DNA from: Guyparkeria hydrothermalis
GTDB lineage: Bacteria; Pseudomonadota; Gammaproteobacteria; Halothiobacillales; Halothiobacillaceae
Direction of reading: 5' to 3'
Length of the DNA stretch: 64,000 bases
Assembly: GCF_023555375.1 (NCBI RefSeq)
Contig: NZ_JAJSEE010000006.1
Location: 119,279-183,278 of the forward strand
Shown here: positions 31,344-40,265 of the stretch, one piece after another
Layout of the letters: every line of letters begins with the position of its first letter
How positions within the stretch are numbered: position 1 is the first letter of the stretch
Position numbers and translations under genes: made by a program
Notes under the pieces: generated by a model
The model's input: the letters and a program-made list of their open reading frames with translations, nothing else
The model's database searches: none
Told to the model about the DNA's origin: nothing

Positions 31344-32687
31344 ATGCAGCCATCCGATACCCCGTCCGATACCCGGTCCGATGACTCGGCACCCCCGTCC
31401 CGACCGCGACGCTGGCTGTTTCGGTTCCTGCTTCCCCTGCTGATCCTCGGCGTGGCGATCGTCGCCTTCCTCGCTCTGAAGGCAAGTAAGCCCGACGCTC
31501 CCCAGGCTCAGCCCGAGGAGCGTGCCTGGCTGGTCGAGACCATGATCGTCGAACCGGCCACGCGCCACCCGGTACTGACGCTCTACGGCGAAGTCGCCAA
31601 CCCCGACCGACTCTCGATCAACGCCCCGCTGTCCGCGCGGGTCGCCGCCGTCCCGGTCGAGGATGGCCAGTCCGTGACCCGAGGGGAGCGCCTGATCGAA
31701 CTCGATTCCCGCGACTTCCAGCCCGCCCTGACGCGCGCCAGGGCCAACCTTGCCGATCTCGAGGCACAGATCCGCGAGGCGCGGGCGCAGCACGAATCCG
31801 ATCGCCAGGCACTGGCCCTGGAACAGGAAATCGTGCAGAACGCCGAGACGGCCCTGTCGCGCAGTCGTGACCTGCGGGGTCGCAACCTCGCCTCGCAGGC
31901 CGACGTCGACAACGCCCGGGATGCCCTGAGTCAGGCGCGACTGGCCCTCAATACCCGCCGCGAACGCCTGGCCACGTTCGATGCCCGGCTCGCCGGGCTC
32001 GAGGCCCGCCGCGAGGCCGCCAAGGCCGACGTGCTGGCCGCCGAACGCGATCTCGAGCGTGCCCGCGCCGAAGCCCCGGCCGACGGCCTGGTCGGCAACG
32101 TCGAGGTCACGGCGGGCGACCAGGTCGCCGCCAATGCCACCCTGCTGACCTTCTACCCCTGGGACGGCTTCGAGGCACGGGCCCTGATTCCCTCGAAACG
32201 GGTTGCCTCGATGCTCGAGGCGTTACGGGCCGGCGATCCGCCCCGGGCCCGCACGCGGGAGTCCGGCGCAGCACTCGAACTCGAACGCATCGCCGCCGAG
32301 GCCAGCGGTCAGGGCGCAACCGGACGGTTCCGTTATGTCGAGCCCGACCCGTCGCTGCGCGCCGGCCAGGTCGTGACGATCGAGCTTAAGATGCCGGCGG
32401 TCGATAATGCCGTCGCCATCCCGCACAGCGCGCTGTACGGCAACGATCACGTCTACCGTATCCGCGACGGACGACTGGAACGCGCCCGGGTCGAGCGGCT
32501 GGGCGAATACCGCGGCGATGACGCGACCGGCGAGCAAGGCGCCCTCCTGGTGCGCGCGCCGACCCTCGCGGCCGGCGATCGCCTGGCGACCACCCAGCTG
32601 CCCAACGCCGTCGACGGCCTGAAGGTGCGCTGGGAGGACAAGGCGGCCAGCCCAGGCAGTCCCTCCACGGCCGGGGCCGACGAATGA
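31344..32687 (+). CDS. RND efflux periplasmic adaptor subunit (membrane fusion protein)
   Basis: A 447-aa adaptor that links an inner-membrane RND pump to an outer-membrane channel. It has a short Ser/Asp/Pro-rich cytosolic start, one membrane anchor (about 25-46: LFRFLLPLLILGVAIVAFLAL), then lipoyl halves (LSARVAAVPVEDGQSVTRGERLIELD), a long alpha-helical hairpin with coiled-coil heptads (about 125-230), and a beta-barrel with GLVGNVEVTAGDQV. The ATG at 31344 is preceded by no strong ribosome site. It overlaps the pump gene by four bases (ATGA). Confidence 0.9.
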   Translation: MQPSDTPSDTRSDDSAPPSRPRRWLFRFLLPLLILGVAIVAFLALKASKPDAPQAQPEERAWLVETMIVEPATRHPVLTLYGEVANPDRLSINAPLSARVAAVPVEDGQSVTRGERLIELDSRDFQPALTRARANLADLEAQIREARAQHESDRQALALEQEIVQNAETALSRSRDLRGRNLASQADVDNARDALSQARLALNTRRERLATFDARLAGLEARREAAKADVLAAERDLERARAEAPADGLVGNVEVTAGDQVAANATLLTFYPWDGFEARALIPSKRVASMLEALRAGDPPRARTRESGAALELERIAAEASGQGATGRFRYVEPDPSLRAGQVVTIELKMPAVDNAVAIPHSALYGNDHVYRIRDGRLERARVERLGEYRGDDATGEQGALLVRAPTLAAGDRLATTQLPNAVDGLKVRWEDKAASPGSPSTAGADE

Positions 32688-35600
32688 CCGACGGGCAGCC
32701 GCGCGGCGTGCTGGAGCGTTTTGCCCGTCACCGGGTCGCCCCGCACCTGGTGATGCTGCTGATGGTCCTCGGCGGGCTGTTCGCCCTCTCGCGGATGAAC
32801 ATCCAGTTCTTCCCCAATTTCGCCGTGGACATCGTCACGGTCTCGGTGGTCTGGACCGGCGCCTCGGCCGAGGACGTCGAACGCGGCATCACCAACCCGC
32901 TCGAGGAACGCCTGCGGGCCGTGCCCGACGTGGACACCATGACCTCCACCTCGGCCCAGGGCATCTCCACCATCACGCTGGAGTTCCTGCAGGGCACCGA
33001 TCCGGTGCTCGCGCTCAACGACGTGCGCGAGCAGGTCGACACCTTCCGCAACTTCCCCGCCGATGCCGAAAACCCGCAAATCAGCCGGGCGCCCAAGTTC
33101 GACCCGGTCGCCCGCCTGCTGGTCTACGGCGACGTCGAGCGCGGCGCGCTGCGCCAGTGGGTCGATCGCTTCGAGCGCGAGCTGATCGACCGGGGCATCG
33201 ACCGGGTCACCGTCAACGGGGTGCCCGAACAGCAGATCGCGATCGAGGTGCCTTCCGCCTCGTTGGCCGCACTCGGCCAGTCGTTGCCGCAACTGTCGGA
33301 GACGGTCGATGCCCTCTCGCGCGACGTGCCGGCCGGCGAGTTCGGCAGCGCCGACGGCGGCCGGGAGCTGCGCGCGGTCGAACAGCGCCGCCGCCCCCTG
33401 GAATTCGCCAACCTTTCGGTCATCAGCAGCCCGCAGGCGCGCCTCGACCTCGACCAGATCGCACGCATCATCCAGGAGCCGCGGCGCGATTCGCTGCTGC
33501 TGCGCCATGAGGGCATGCCGGCGGCCGAACTGGTGCTCCAACGCGCCGAGCACGGCGACAGCCTGGAGTCGGCGCGGGCGCTGCAGCGATGGGTCGACGA
33601 GACGGCCCCGACCCTGCCGCCCGGCATGCACGTCAAGGCCTACGACCAGTCCTGGCAGCTGATCCGCGACCGCATCAACCTGCTAGTCACCAACGGCGCC
33701 GGCGGCCTGATCCTGGTCCTGGTGCTGCTCTACCTGTTCCTGCCCGGTCGGGTGGCCTTCTGGGTCGCCGCCGGTATCCCGGCCGCCTTCCTCGCCGCGC
33801 TGGCGATCCTCTGGCTGATCGGGGGGTCGATCAACATGATCTCGCTGTTCGCCCTGATCATGGCGCTCGGGGTGATCGTCGACGACGCCATCGTGGTCGG
33901 CGAGGACGCCGATGCCCACTTCCGTCACGGCGAGGCGCCCCTGCTCGCCTCGCAGGGGGCGGCGCGGCGGATGTTCTGGCCGGTGATGGCCTCGTCGCTG
34001 ACCACCATCGCCGCCTTCATGCCGCTGCTGGTGGTCGGCGGCACCATCGGCCAGATCCTGCGCGACATCCCGGTGGTGATGATCTGCGTGATCGCCGCCT
34101 CGCTGGTGGAGGCCTTCCTGGTGCTGCCTGGCCACCTGCGCGGGGCCTTCAGTGGCCGACATCGCGATGACCGGCTCGGCCAACGCCAACCCGGCCGACT
34201 GGCGCGCCTCCGGGCGGGTTTCGATCGCCGCTTCGATCACTTTCGTCAGCAGCATTTCCGGCCGGCGGTGCGGTTCGCCATCGGCCATCGCGGCGTGACG
34301 CTGGCCACGGCGGTCGCCACGGTCATCCTCGCCGTCGGCCTGCTCGCGGGCGGGCGTTTGGGCTTTACCTTCTTCCCCACCCCCGAGTCGCAGATCGTCT
34401 ACGCCAACGCCACCTTCGTTGCCGGCACCGACCGCGAGCGCATGAGCGCGTTCATGGACGAGCTCGAGCGCAGCCTCGAGCAGACCGAGGACGAGCTGGG
34501 CGAGCCACTGGTGCAGACCGCCATCGTCCGGTTGGGCGGGACCATCGGGGCGGAAAGCGGCACCCAGGGCGACCAACTCGGGTCGATGCTGATCGAGCTG
34601 GTCGAACCGGACGCCCGCAGCACCCGCAACGCCGAGTTCATCCGTACCTGGCGGGAGAACACCCGCGTGCCGCCGGGCATGGAAAACTTCTCGATCAGCT
34701 CGCGCCAGGGCGGACCGCCGGGCGCCGACCTGACCGTGCGCCTCAAGGGCGGCACCACCGACGATCTGAAAAACGCGGCCGTCTCGCTCGCCGAGACCCT
34801 CAAGGGCGTGCCGGGCGTGGTCGACGTCAGCGACGACCTACCCTACGGGCGCCAGCAGATCACGTTCTCGGTCAATGCCCAGGGCCGGGCACTCGGGCTG
34901 ACCACCATCGACGTGGGCAACCAGCTGCGCGCGGCCTACGATGGCGCGTTGAGCCAGATCTACCAGTCCGGTCCCGACGAGGTCGAGGTCCGGGTGCTGT
35001 TGCCGCGCGCCGAACGCCGGCAGATCGCCTCGCTCGACGACATCAGCATCCGCACCGACGACGGCAGCTTCGTGCCGGTACGCCAGGTGGTGGACCTCGG
35101 CTCGCAGCGCGGTTTCGAGGCCATCCGCCACGCCGAGGGCGTGCGCGCCGTCGAGGTATCCGCGGAGATCAACCGCGAGCTGGCCAACGCCGAGAACCTG
35201 CGTGCCGCCCTCGAGCGCGACACCCTGCCGGAACTGGCCAGCCGCCACGGCATCGGCTACAGCTTCGAGGGTCGACAGGCCGACCAGCGCGAGACCATGG
35301 CCGACATGAAGTTCGGCCTCTACCTGGGCCTGGCCCTGATGTACATCGTGCTGGTCTGGGTGTTCTCGGCCTGGACCCTGCCCCTGATCGTGCTCACGGT
35401 CATCCCGCTGGGGCTGGTCGGGGCGATCTTCGGCCACTGGGCGATGGGCATCGAGCTGACCATCCTGTCGCTGTTCGGCCTGTTCGGCCTGTCCGGGATC
35501 GTGGTCAACAACGCCATCATCCTGGTCGCCTTCTACCGCGATCAGCTCGCCGCCGGGCTGTCGGTCGACGAGGCCCTCGAGCAGGCCGCCGTCCAGCGCC

Positions 35601-35821
35601 TGCGCGCGGTGATGCTGACCTCGCTGACCACCATCGGCGGCCTGACCCCGCTGCTGTTCGAGACCTCGCTGCAGGCGCAGTTCCTGATCCCGATGGCCAC
35701 CTCGATCGCCTTCGGCCTGGGCTACTCCACCCTGCTGGTGCTGTTCGTCATCCCCGCCCTGCTCTCCCTGCGCGAGAGCATCAGCCAGCGGGTGATGCCG
35801 GCAAATGCCGAGGCGGCGTAG
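32684..35821 (+). CDS. RND-family efflux permease (HAE-type)
   Basis: A 1,045-aa inner-membrane proton-driven pump with twelve predicted helices and two large periplasmic loops. TM4 contains GVIVDDAIVVGED, the Asp-Asp proton relay of hydrophobe/amphiphile exporters (AcrB type), not the single Asp of metal RND pumps. The N-terminus LERFARHRVAPHLVMLLMVLGGLFAL and the GLFGLSGIVVNNAIILV block in TM10-11 support the family. The substrate is unknown. No outer-membrane factor gene follows, so a TolC-like protein encoded elsewhere must complete the complex. Confidence 0.9.
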   Translation: MTDGQPRGVLERFARHRVAPHLVMLLMVLGGLFALSRMNIQFFPNFAVDIVTVSVVWTGASAEDVERGITNPLEERLRAVPDVDTMTSTSAQGISTITLEFLQGTDPVLALNDVREQVDTFRNFPADAENPQISRAPKFDPVARLLVYGDVERGALRQWVDRFERELIDRGIDRVTVNGVPEQQIAIEVPSASLAALGQSLPQLSETVDALSRDVPAGEFGSADGGRELRAVEQRRRPLEFANLSVISSPQARLDLDQIARIIQEPRRDSLLLRHEGMPAAELVLQRAEHGDSLESARALQRWVDETAPTLPPGMHVKAYDQSWQLIRDRINLLVTNGAGGLILVLVLLYLFLPGRVAFWVAAGIPAAFLAALAILWLIGGSINMISLFALIMALGVIVDDAIVVGEDADAHFRHGEAPLLASQGAARRMFWPVMASSLTTIAAFMPLLVVGGTIGQILRDIPVVMICVIAASLVEAFLVLPGHLRGAFSGRHRDDRLGQRQPGRLARLRAGFDRRFDHFRQQHFRPAVRFAIGHRGVTLATAVATVILAVGLLAGGRLGFTFFPTPESQIVYANATFVAGTDRERMSAFMDELERSLEQTEDELGEPLVQTAIVRLGGTIGAESGTQGDQLGSMLIELVEPDARSTRNAEFIRTWRENTRVPPGMENFSISSRQGGPPGADLTVRLKGGTTDDLKNAAVSLAETLKGVPGVVDVSDDLPYGRQQITFSVNAQGRALGLTTIDVGNQLRAAYDGALSQIYQSGPDEVEVRVLLPRAERRQIASLDDISIRTDDGSFVPVRQVVDLGSQRGFEAIRHAEGVRAVEVSAEINRELANAENLRAALERDTLPELASRHGIGYSFEGRQADQRETMADMKFGLYLGLALMYIVLVWVFSAWTLPLIVLTVIPLGLVGAIFGHWAMGIELTILSLFGLFGLSGIVVNNAIILVAFYRDQLAAGLSVDEALEQAAVQRLRAVMLTSLTTIGGLTPLLFETSLQAQFLIPMATSIAFGLGYSTLLVLFVIPALLSLRESISQRVMPANAEAA

Positions 35822-35826
35822 GCGAT

Positions 35827-35897
35827 CGGGCATCGCGCCTGAAGGCGCTCCTACGAGATCGATTCGAGCGTAGGGGCGGCTTTAGCCGCGATGCCCC
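35827..35897. repeat. Inverted REP-element pair (BIME-like)
   Basis: Two REP-like units point toward each other. One is at 35827-35855 (core CGCCTGAAGGCGCTCCTACG); the other is at 35869-35897 (core CGTAGGGGCGGCTTTAGCCG). Each has its own small hairpin, and together the outer parts CGGGCATCGCG and CGCGATGCCCCG also pair. The unit resembles Pseudomonas REPs with GCGGCTTTAGCCGC. It sits between convergent genes, where it may stabilise transcripts or assist termination. I did not notice other copies of this type in the window. Confidence 0.75.
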
Positions 35898-35907
35898 GAC
35901 CCACGCT

Positions 35908-36627
35908 TCACAACACCGACAACAGGTTCCGCACCGCCAAGCGCCCGGTGGGCGAGACGCGATCCTGGCACAGGGCCGAGTGCAGCTCGGCGGTGGCCAG
36001 GGCGTCGATCAGGGCGTGGTGGGCGTGGTAGCGCGGCAGGTGGTAGCGCCCGCGCAGGGCATCCAGGCGCAGCTCGCCCGGGCCGTGGTGCAGGTGGCGG
36101 CGCTCGAAGCCCTGTCGAGCCAGTAGCAGGGTGTCGATCACCGGAATGGCTAGCCCCGCGCCGAAGTGCCGCCGGCAGGCGGCATTGAGAAAGGCGATCT
36201 CGAAGCGCGCGTTGTGCGCGACCAGCACGCGGCCGGTCAGCGCCTCGAGCACCTGCTCCAGGGCGACGCGCTCGGGCAGGCCCTCGGCGGCGGCATCGTC
36301 GGTGATGCAGTGGATCACCGCGCTCTGCTCGGGGATGCCGATCCGCGGGTTGATCACCTCGTGGTGCGCGGTACCCAGATCGATGGTCGGGCCGCGCATC
36401 ACCACCCAGCCCACGCTCAGCAGGCGATCCTGGCGCGGGTCGAGCCCGGTGGTCTCGAAATCGAGCACCAGGTACTCGCCCTGGCGCCAGTCGGCATCGA
36501 TGTCGGCCACGGGCGTATCGAGAAAGTGGACCAATGCCGAGTCGGGCTTGGCCCGGCGGCGGTGATAGCGCCGGCGCAACGCGAGCCAGCTGGCATGCGG
36601 AAACCAGGACAGGCGCAGGCGGGCCAT
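35908..36627 (-). CDS. DEDDh 3'-5' exonuclease (PolC/epsilon-like)
   Basis: A 239-aa protein with an exonuclease domain from about residue 45. ExoI is VLDFETTGLDP (Asp, Glu), ExoII HNARFEIAFLNAA (His, Asn, Arg context), and ExoIIIe HHALIDALATAEL (His and Asp, DEDDh). It lacks polymerase or helicase domains, like the stand-alone DnaQ-type nucleases often found beside CBS/DUF294 proteins. The start ATG lies one base after the stop of the upstream gene, so the two form an operon. Frames extending further upstream are out-of-frame shadow of that gene. Confidence 0.85.
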   Translation of the reverse strand: MARLRLSWFPHASWLALRRRYHRRRAKPDSALVHFLDTPVADIDADWRQGEYLVLDFETTGLDPRQDRLLSVGWVVMRGPTIDLGTAHHEVINPRIGIPEQSAVIHCITDDAAAEGLPERVALEQVLEALTGRVLVAHNARFEIAFLNAACRRHFGAGLAIPVIDTLLLARQGFERRHLHHGPGELRLDALRGRYHLPRYHAHHALIDALATAELHSALCQDRVSPTGRLAVRNLLSVL

Positions 36628-36628
36628 C

Positions 36629-38515
36629 TCAGCGGGTGCCGCTGACGTCGAAGTGGGCACGCACCCAGCGCTGGTGGTCATCGACCACCCGGAAGGCATC
36701 GCGCAGGTGATCACGCTCCAGGCCCGAGAGCCGGTCCGGGTCGAGCCGGTTATCCAGCGGTTCGCCCCGCCGGGCCTGGGCGGCCTGGTGGCGGGCGCGC
36801 AGCACGTAGAACAGGCGCCAGGCATCGACCAGCCCGGCCGCGGCCGAGGCCGAGAGGCCACCGGCCGCCGACGCGGCCTGCAGGCGACGCACGGTGTGCA
36901 GCTCCGGCAGCCCCAGGCTGACCGCGTGCAGGCGAGCAAGGTCGGCAATCGGCATCAAGCCGTAGCGCTTGAGATCGAGCCGATCGTCGTGTTGCTCGTC
37001 GTCGACCACCACCAGCCGGCGGAAAAAGCCCAGCGGCATGCGGATGGCCAGCGCGTTGTTGGCCAGGCGGCGCTGGAAGATGGTGTTCGATACCGCCAGC
37101 GGGCGCACCGTGTCCCAGAGGGCATCGAGCAGCGAGTCGTTTCCGGCGACCACGCGCATGTCGAAGAAGTTGGTCGCCAGCATGATCGAGTGCGGCTCGG
37201 GCTGCTCGATCCAGTCGCGGAAGATGCGGGCCCAGCCGGCCACCGACTGGCGCCAGTCCGGGGTAGTCGCCATGGTCTCGCCCGGGCACGGCTCCAAGCC
37301 CGCCGCGGCGAGGCCCTCGGTGACAAACTGGGCGAAGCGCTCGAACCACTCTCCGTGCTGCGCCGGGTCGAAGGCCTCATCGAGGATCAGGGCGTTGTCC
37401 TGGTCGGTGAACGCGGTCTGCTCGCGTCGACCCTGGCTACCCAGCGCCGCCCAGGCCCAGTCGACCGGCGCCGGGCCAAGCGCCTGCTCGGCCAGTTCGG
37501 TCAGCCGGCGGGTCATGGCGTCGGTGACCGTAACCATCGCCTCACCCAGCGGCTCGGCCTCCGCGCCGATCGCGACCAGTTGCGCCTCGAGATCCGGCAG
37601 GCGCGACCCGACCCGGGCGATCGCCTCGAGGTCCGGGGCGGCCATCGCATCGCGGACCAGGTGAATCGAATGGGTGCCCTGGTGGCGCAACAGGTCGGAG
37701 GTCGACAGGATACCCACCAGCGCGCCGTCCTCGGCGACCACCGGCAGGTGGTGGATATTGTGCCGCGAGAACAGAAGCGAGGCCTCGAATGCCGAACTCG
37801 TCGGGGCGACCGTGATCAAGGACTCGGTCATGATCTCGCGCAACGGCGAATCGACCGACACGCCCGCGGCCAGGCAGCGCCGGCGCAGGTCTCGATCGGT
37901 GACCAGTCCCACTAATCGTTCGTCCTCGACCAGCAACAGCGCCGAGACCTGTGCCTCGGTCATGATCTCGGCGCCCTGGCGGATGGGGATGTCCGGCGAG
38001 GCGGTGATCGGCTCGCGTCGCCGCAACGCCTCGACCGTTGCCGCCATCAGTGCCTCCGGGCGACCGCCCTGGCCCAGCTCGCTCAGGGCGCGCTCGAGCC
38101 GCTCGCGACGGCTGCGCTCGAAGCGCCAGGCAAACACCGGATGCGCCTCGAGCAGATCCTCGAACGCCGGCAGCGGCAACTGGTAGAGCAGGCTGTCCTC
38201 GACCACCGCCACGGCGGGCGTCTCGGCAGTGTCCTCCCCCCGGGCCTCCGGCTCGGTCGGCTGGGGGGCGTCGAGGTAGAGATCGGTCTCGCCGAGTTTC
38301 TCGCGCAGGCGCCCGTCGGGCTCGCGCACGGCCAGCGCGCCGCTGCGCACGATCCACAGGCCGGGCTCGGCATCGGGTGGCGGGAACGGGCGACCGCGGC
38401 GCAGGTAGCGCACCGTCAACCGCCGTGGCAGGGCGTCCAGCACCTTGCCCGGCAGCTCGGCGAAGGCCGGCACCTCGGCGATGAAATCGCGTATTTCCCA
38501 GAGTTCCGCGGCCAT
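36629..38515 (-). CDS. Putative signalling protein: cNMP-binding, tandem CBS, DUF294 nucleotidyltransferase-like
   Basis: A 628-aa cytosolic protein. Order: a cyclic-nucleotide-binding-like domain (about 10-135), two CBS motifs (about 165-290; VSALLLVEDERLVGLVTDRDLR and IHHLPVVAEDGALVGILSTSDLL), then a DUF294 GlnD-like nucleotidyltransferase domain with GSQGRREQTAFTDQDNALI (about 365-385) and a C-terminal helical domain. The GS...D-x-D pattern suggests retained catalytic residues. In many proteobacteria this protein and the adjoining exonuclease are neighbours of acetate metabolism genes; none is visible here. The start is supported by AAGGAG 5 bases upstream. Confidence 0.85.
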   Translation of the reverse strand: MAAELWEIRDFIAEVPAFAELPGKVLDALPRRLTVRYLRRGRPFPPPDAEPGLWIVRSGALAVREPDGRLREKLGETDLYLDAPQPTEPEARGEDTAETPAVAVVEDSLLYQLPLPAFEDLLEAHPVFAWRFERSRRERLERALSELGQGGRPEALMAATVEALRRREPITASPDIPIRQGAEIMTEAQVSALLLVEDERLVGLVTDRDLRRRCLAAGVSVDSPLREIMTESLITVAPTSSAFEASLLFSRHNIHHLPVVAEDGALVGILSTSDLLRHQGTHSIHLVRDAMAAPDLEAIARVGSRLPDLEAQLVAIGAEAEPLGEAMVTVTDAMTRRLTELAEQALGPAPVDWAWAALGSQGRREQTAFTDQDNALILDEAFDPAQHGEWFERFAQFVTEGLAAAGLEPCPGETMATTPDWRQSVAGWARIFRDWIEQPEPHSIMLATNFFDMRVVAGNDSLLDALWDTVRPLAVSNTIFQRRLANNALAIRMPLGFFRRLVVVDDEQHDDRLDLKRYGLMPIADLARLHAVSLGLPELHTVRRLQAASAAGGLSASAAAGLVDAWRLFYVLRARHQAAQARRGEPLDNRLDPDRLSGLERDHLRDAFRVVDDHQRWVRAHFDVSGTR

Positions 38516-38582
38516 CTTGGCTCCTTGCCGGTCGGGCCAGGCCGACGGGCCCGGCGTGGCGATTCAATCAGCGGATCGGCCC

Positions 38583-39590
38583 TCAGACCCCATAGTAGCC
38601 GCGATACCACTCGACGAAGCGGGCCACGCCCTCCTCGACCGGCGTGCTGGGCGCGTAGCCGACGTCGTTCTTGAGGTCCTCGACGTCAGCGTAGGTGTCC
38701 GGCACGTCGCCCGGCTGCATCGGCAGGAGATTCAGTTCGGCCTTCTTGCCGGTGGCCTCCTCGATCAGCTCGATGTAGCGCAGCAGTTCCACCGGTCGGT
38801 GGCTGCCGATGTTGTAGACGCGCCAGGGGGCGAACGAGGTGCCGGAGTCGGGGGTCGCCGCGCTCCAGTCGGGATTCGCGGTGGCGACGTGATCGAGCGT
38901 GCGGATCACCCCTTCGACGATGTCGTCGATGTAGGTGAAGTCGCGGCGGTGATGGCCGTGGTTGAACACGTCGATCGGCTTGCCCGCGAGGATGTTCTTG
39001 GTGAACTTGAACAGCGCCATGTCCGGGCGCCCCCAAGGGCCGTAGACAGTGAAGAACCGCAGGCCGGTGGTGGGCAGGTCGTAGAGCGAGGCGTAGGTAT
39101 GCGCCATCAGCTCGTTGGCCTTCTTGGTCGCGGCGTACAGCGACAGCGGATGGTCGACGTTGTGGTGCACCGAGAACGGCATCTCGGTGTTCGCGCCGTA
39201 GACCGAGCTCGACGAGGCGTAGACCAGGTGACCCACGTCGTTGTGGCGGCAGCCCTCGAGGATATTGGTAAAGCCCACCAGGTTGGCGTCGATGTAGGCG
39301 TGCGGATTCTCCAGCGAATAGCGCACCCCCGCCTGGGCGGCCAGATGCACCACGCGCTCGGGTTTGACGCGCTCGAACAGGCCGGCCATGCCGGCGCGAT
39401 CGGCGACGTCGAGTTTCTCGAAGGAAAAGCCCTCGCGGTCGGTCAGCCGGGCCAGGCGGGCCTCCTTGAGGCTCACGTCGTAGTAGTCGTTGAGGTTGTC
39501 CAGCCCGATGACCGTGTCGCCGCGGTCGAGCAACCGCGCCGATAACGTCGAGCCAATGAAACCGGCGGCGCCGGTGACCAGAATCCGCAT
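38583..39590 (-). CDS. NAD-dependent epimerase, UDP-glucuronate 4-epimerase type
   Basis: A 335-aa extended short-chain dehydrogenase. [15 protein letters not shown] (residues 7-21) binds NAD, the catalytic triad is in SSSSVYG and YAATKKANE (Tyr-x-x-x-Lys), and [16 protein letters not shown] is characteristic of UDP-glucuronate 4-epimerases that feed capsule or LPS galacturonate. The MRILVTG start has GGGAGCAGG upstream; further in-frame codons to 39920 are not protein-like. The gene stands alone, divergent from nrdA. Substrate preference is inferred from motif resemblance only. Confidence 0.88.
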   Translation of the reverse strand: MRILVTGAAGFIGSTLSARLLDRGDTVIGLDNLNDYYDVSLKEARLARLTDREGFSFEKLDVADRAGMAGLFERVKPERVVHLAAQAGVRYSLENPHAYIDANLVGFTNILEGCRHNDVGHLVYASSSSVYGANTEMPFSVHHNVDHPLSLYAATKKANELMAHTYASLYDLPTTGLRFFTVYGPWGRPDMALFKFTKNILAGKPIDVFNHGHHRRDFTYIDDIVEGVIRTLDHVATANPDWSAATPDSGTSFAPWRVYNIGSHRPVELLRYIELIEEATGKKAELNLLPMQPGDVPDTYADVEDLKNDVGYAPSTPVEEGVARFVEWYRGYYGV

Positions 39591-39855
39591 GCCTGCTCCC
39601 GTGACAATGGTGGTGCGCCCCAGGTGGCGGGGCCGTGTGGCCTTGATTATGCCTGCCGCGACACCCCCCTCCAACCGGGCCCACGACGCGGGTCGGGATG
39701 GGCCAGCCATCCCGGGCGGACCACCCGGTTCCCACCCCGCGTCCGACCCCACCCCCAAGGCTGGAAGACAAAAATTTTTTTCCTGCCCGCGGGTTTTATT
39801 GATGGCGGCAACGGCCGGTCGACGGACAGCCGTGTCAGGACGCGGGGTTAGCGGT

Positions 39856-39877
39856 TTTTCCACCGCGTTTATCCACA
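39856..39877 (+). promoter_or_regulatory. DnaA boxes upstream of nrdA
   Basis: TTATCCACA at 39869-39877 is a perfect match to the DnaA-box consensus. TTTTCCACC at 39856-39864, in the same orientation 13 bases upstream, matches 7 of 9. E. coli nrdAB is known to be controlled by DnaA bound just upstream of its promoter, and the position here fits the same design. Confidence 0.7.
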
Positions 39878-39928
39878 GGCTGTGCACGGCTTGCCCAGAT
39901 GCTTCCAACAAGTCCCGCACCGATTAAT

Positions 39929-39976
39929 ACACAGCATATAGTGGTATTGACTCCATCAGAGCACAGTATTTGCGAT
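39929..39976 (+). promoter_or_regulatory. NrdR-box pair at the nrdA promoter
   Basis: ACACAGCATATAGTGG at 39929-39944 matches the palindromic NrdR consensus (ACACNATATNTNGTGT-like) at 13 of 16 positions. GCACAGTATTTGCGAT at 39961-39976 is a weaker match good only in its left half. The start-to-start distance is 32 bp, three helical turns, the standard NrdR arrangement. TATAGT within the first box is a good -10 candidate, so the repressor would block the promoter. Confidence 0.7.
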
Positions 39977-40160
39977 TTCCCCAGTTGACTTTGCTTGGCC
40001 AGCGACCACAATCAAGGCTCTCGAGGGGGCCGCGATCGACTCGATCGTCAGCCCCGACATCGCACGGCGAGTCGCCCGGTGATCCCCCAGGCGGCGACAC
40101 CGGGACCGGCCGTGCGACCAGACTCGGGCCGTCGCGCTGGCGACGCCAGACGCGGCCCAT

Positions 40161-40185
40161 CCACGCCCCGGCATGCGGGGCGTGG
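40161..40185 (+). promoter_or_regulatory. Strong hairpin in the nrdA leader
   Basis: CCACGCCCCG and CGGGGCGTGG form a perfect 10-bp stem around GCATG, 80 bases before the nrdA start. No U-run follows, so it is not a simple terminator. It may affect mRNA stability or pausing. Confidence 0.45.
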
Positions 40186-40265
40186 CAAGGACAATTCACG
40201 AACAGGGAATCGGCGTCCCGCGCGAGCGGGCCTTCGAACCAGACCACAGAGGACGGATCAGCGGC

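Larger units (their letters stand above)
39591..40265. other. Upstream region and long leader of nrdA
   Basis: 675 bp without a gene. The left half must include the epimerase promoter. From 39850 onward it holds a regulatory cluster for the ribonucleotide reductase operon: DnaA boxes (39856-39877), a -10-like TATAGT (39937-39942) inside an NrdR-type box, and a second weaker box. About 290 bases of GC-rich, hairpin-forming leader then precede the nrdA start. Confidence 0.7.
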
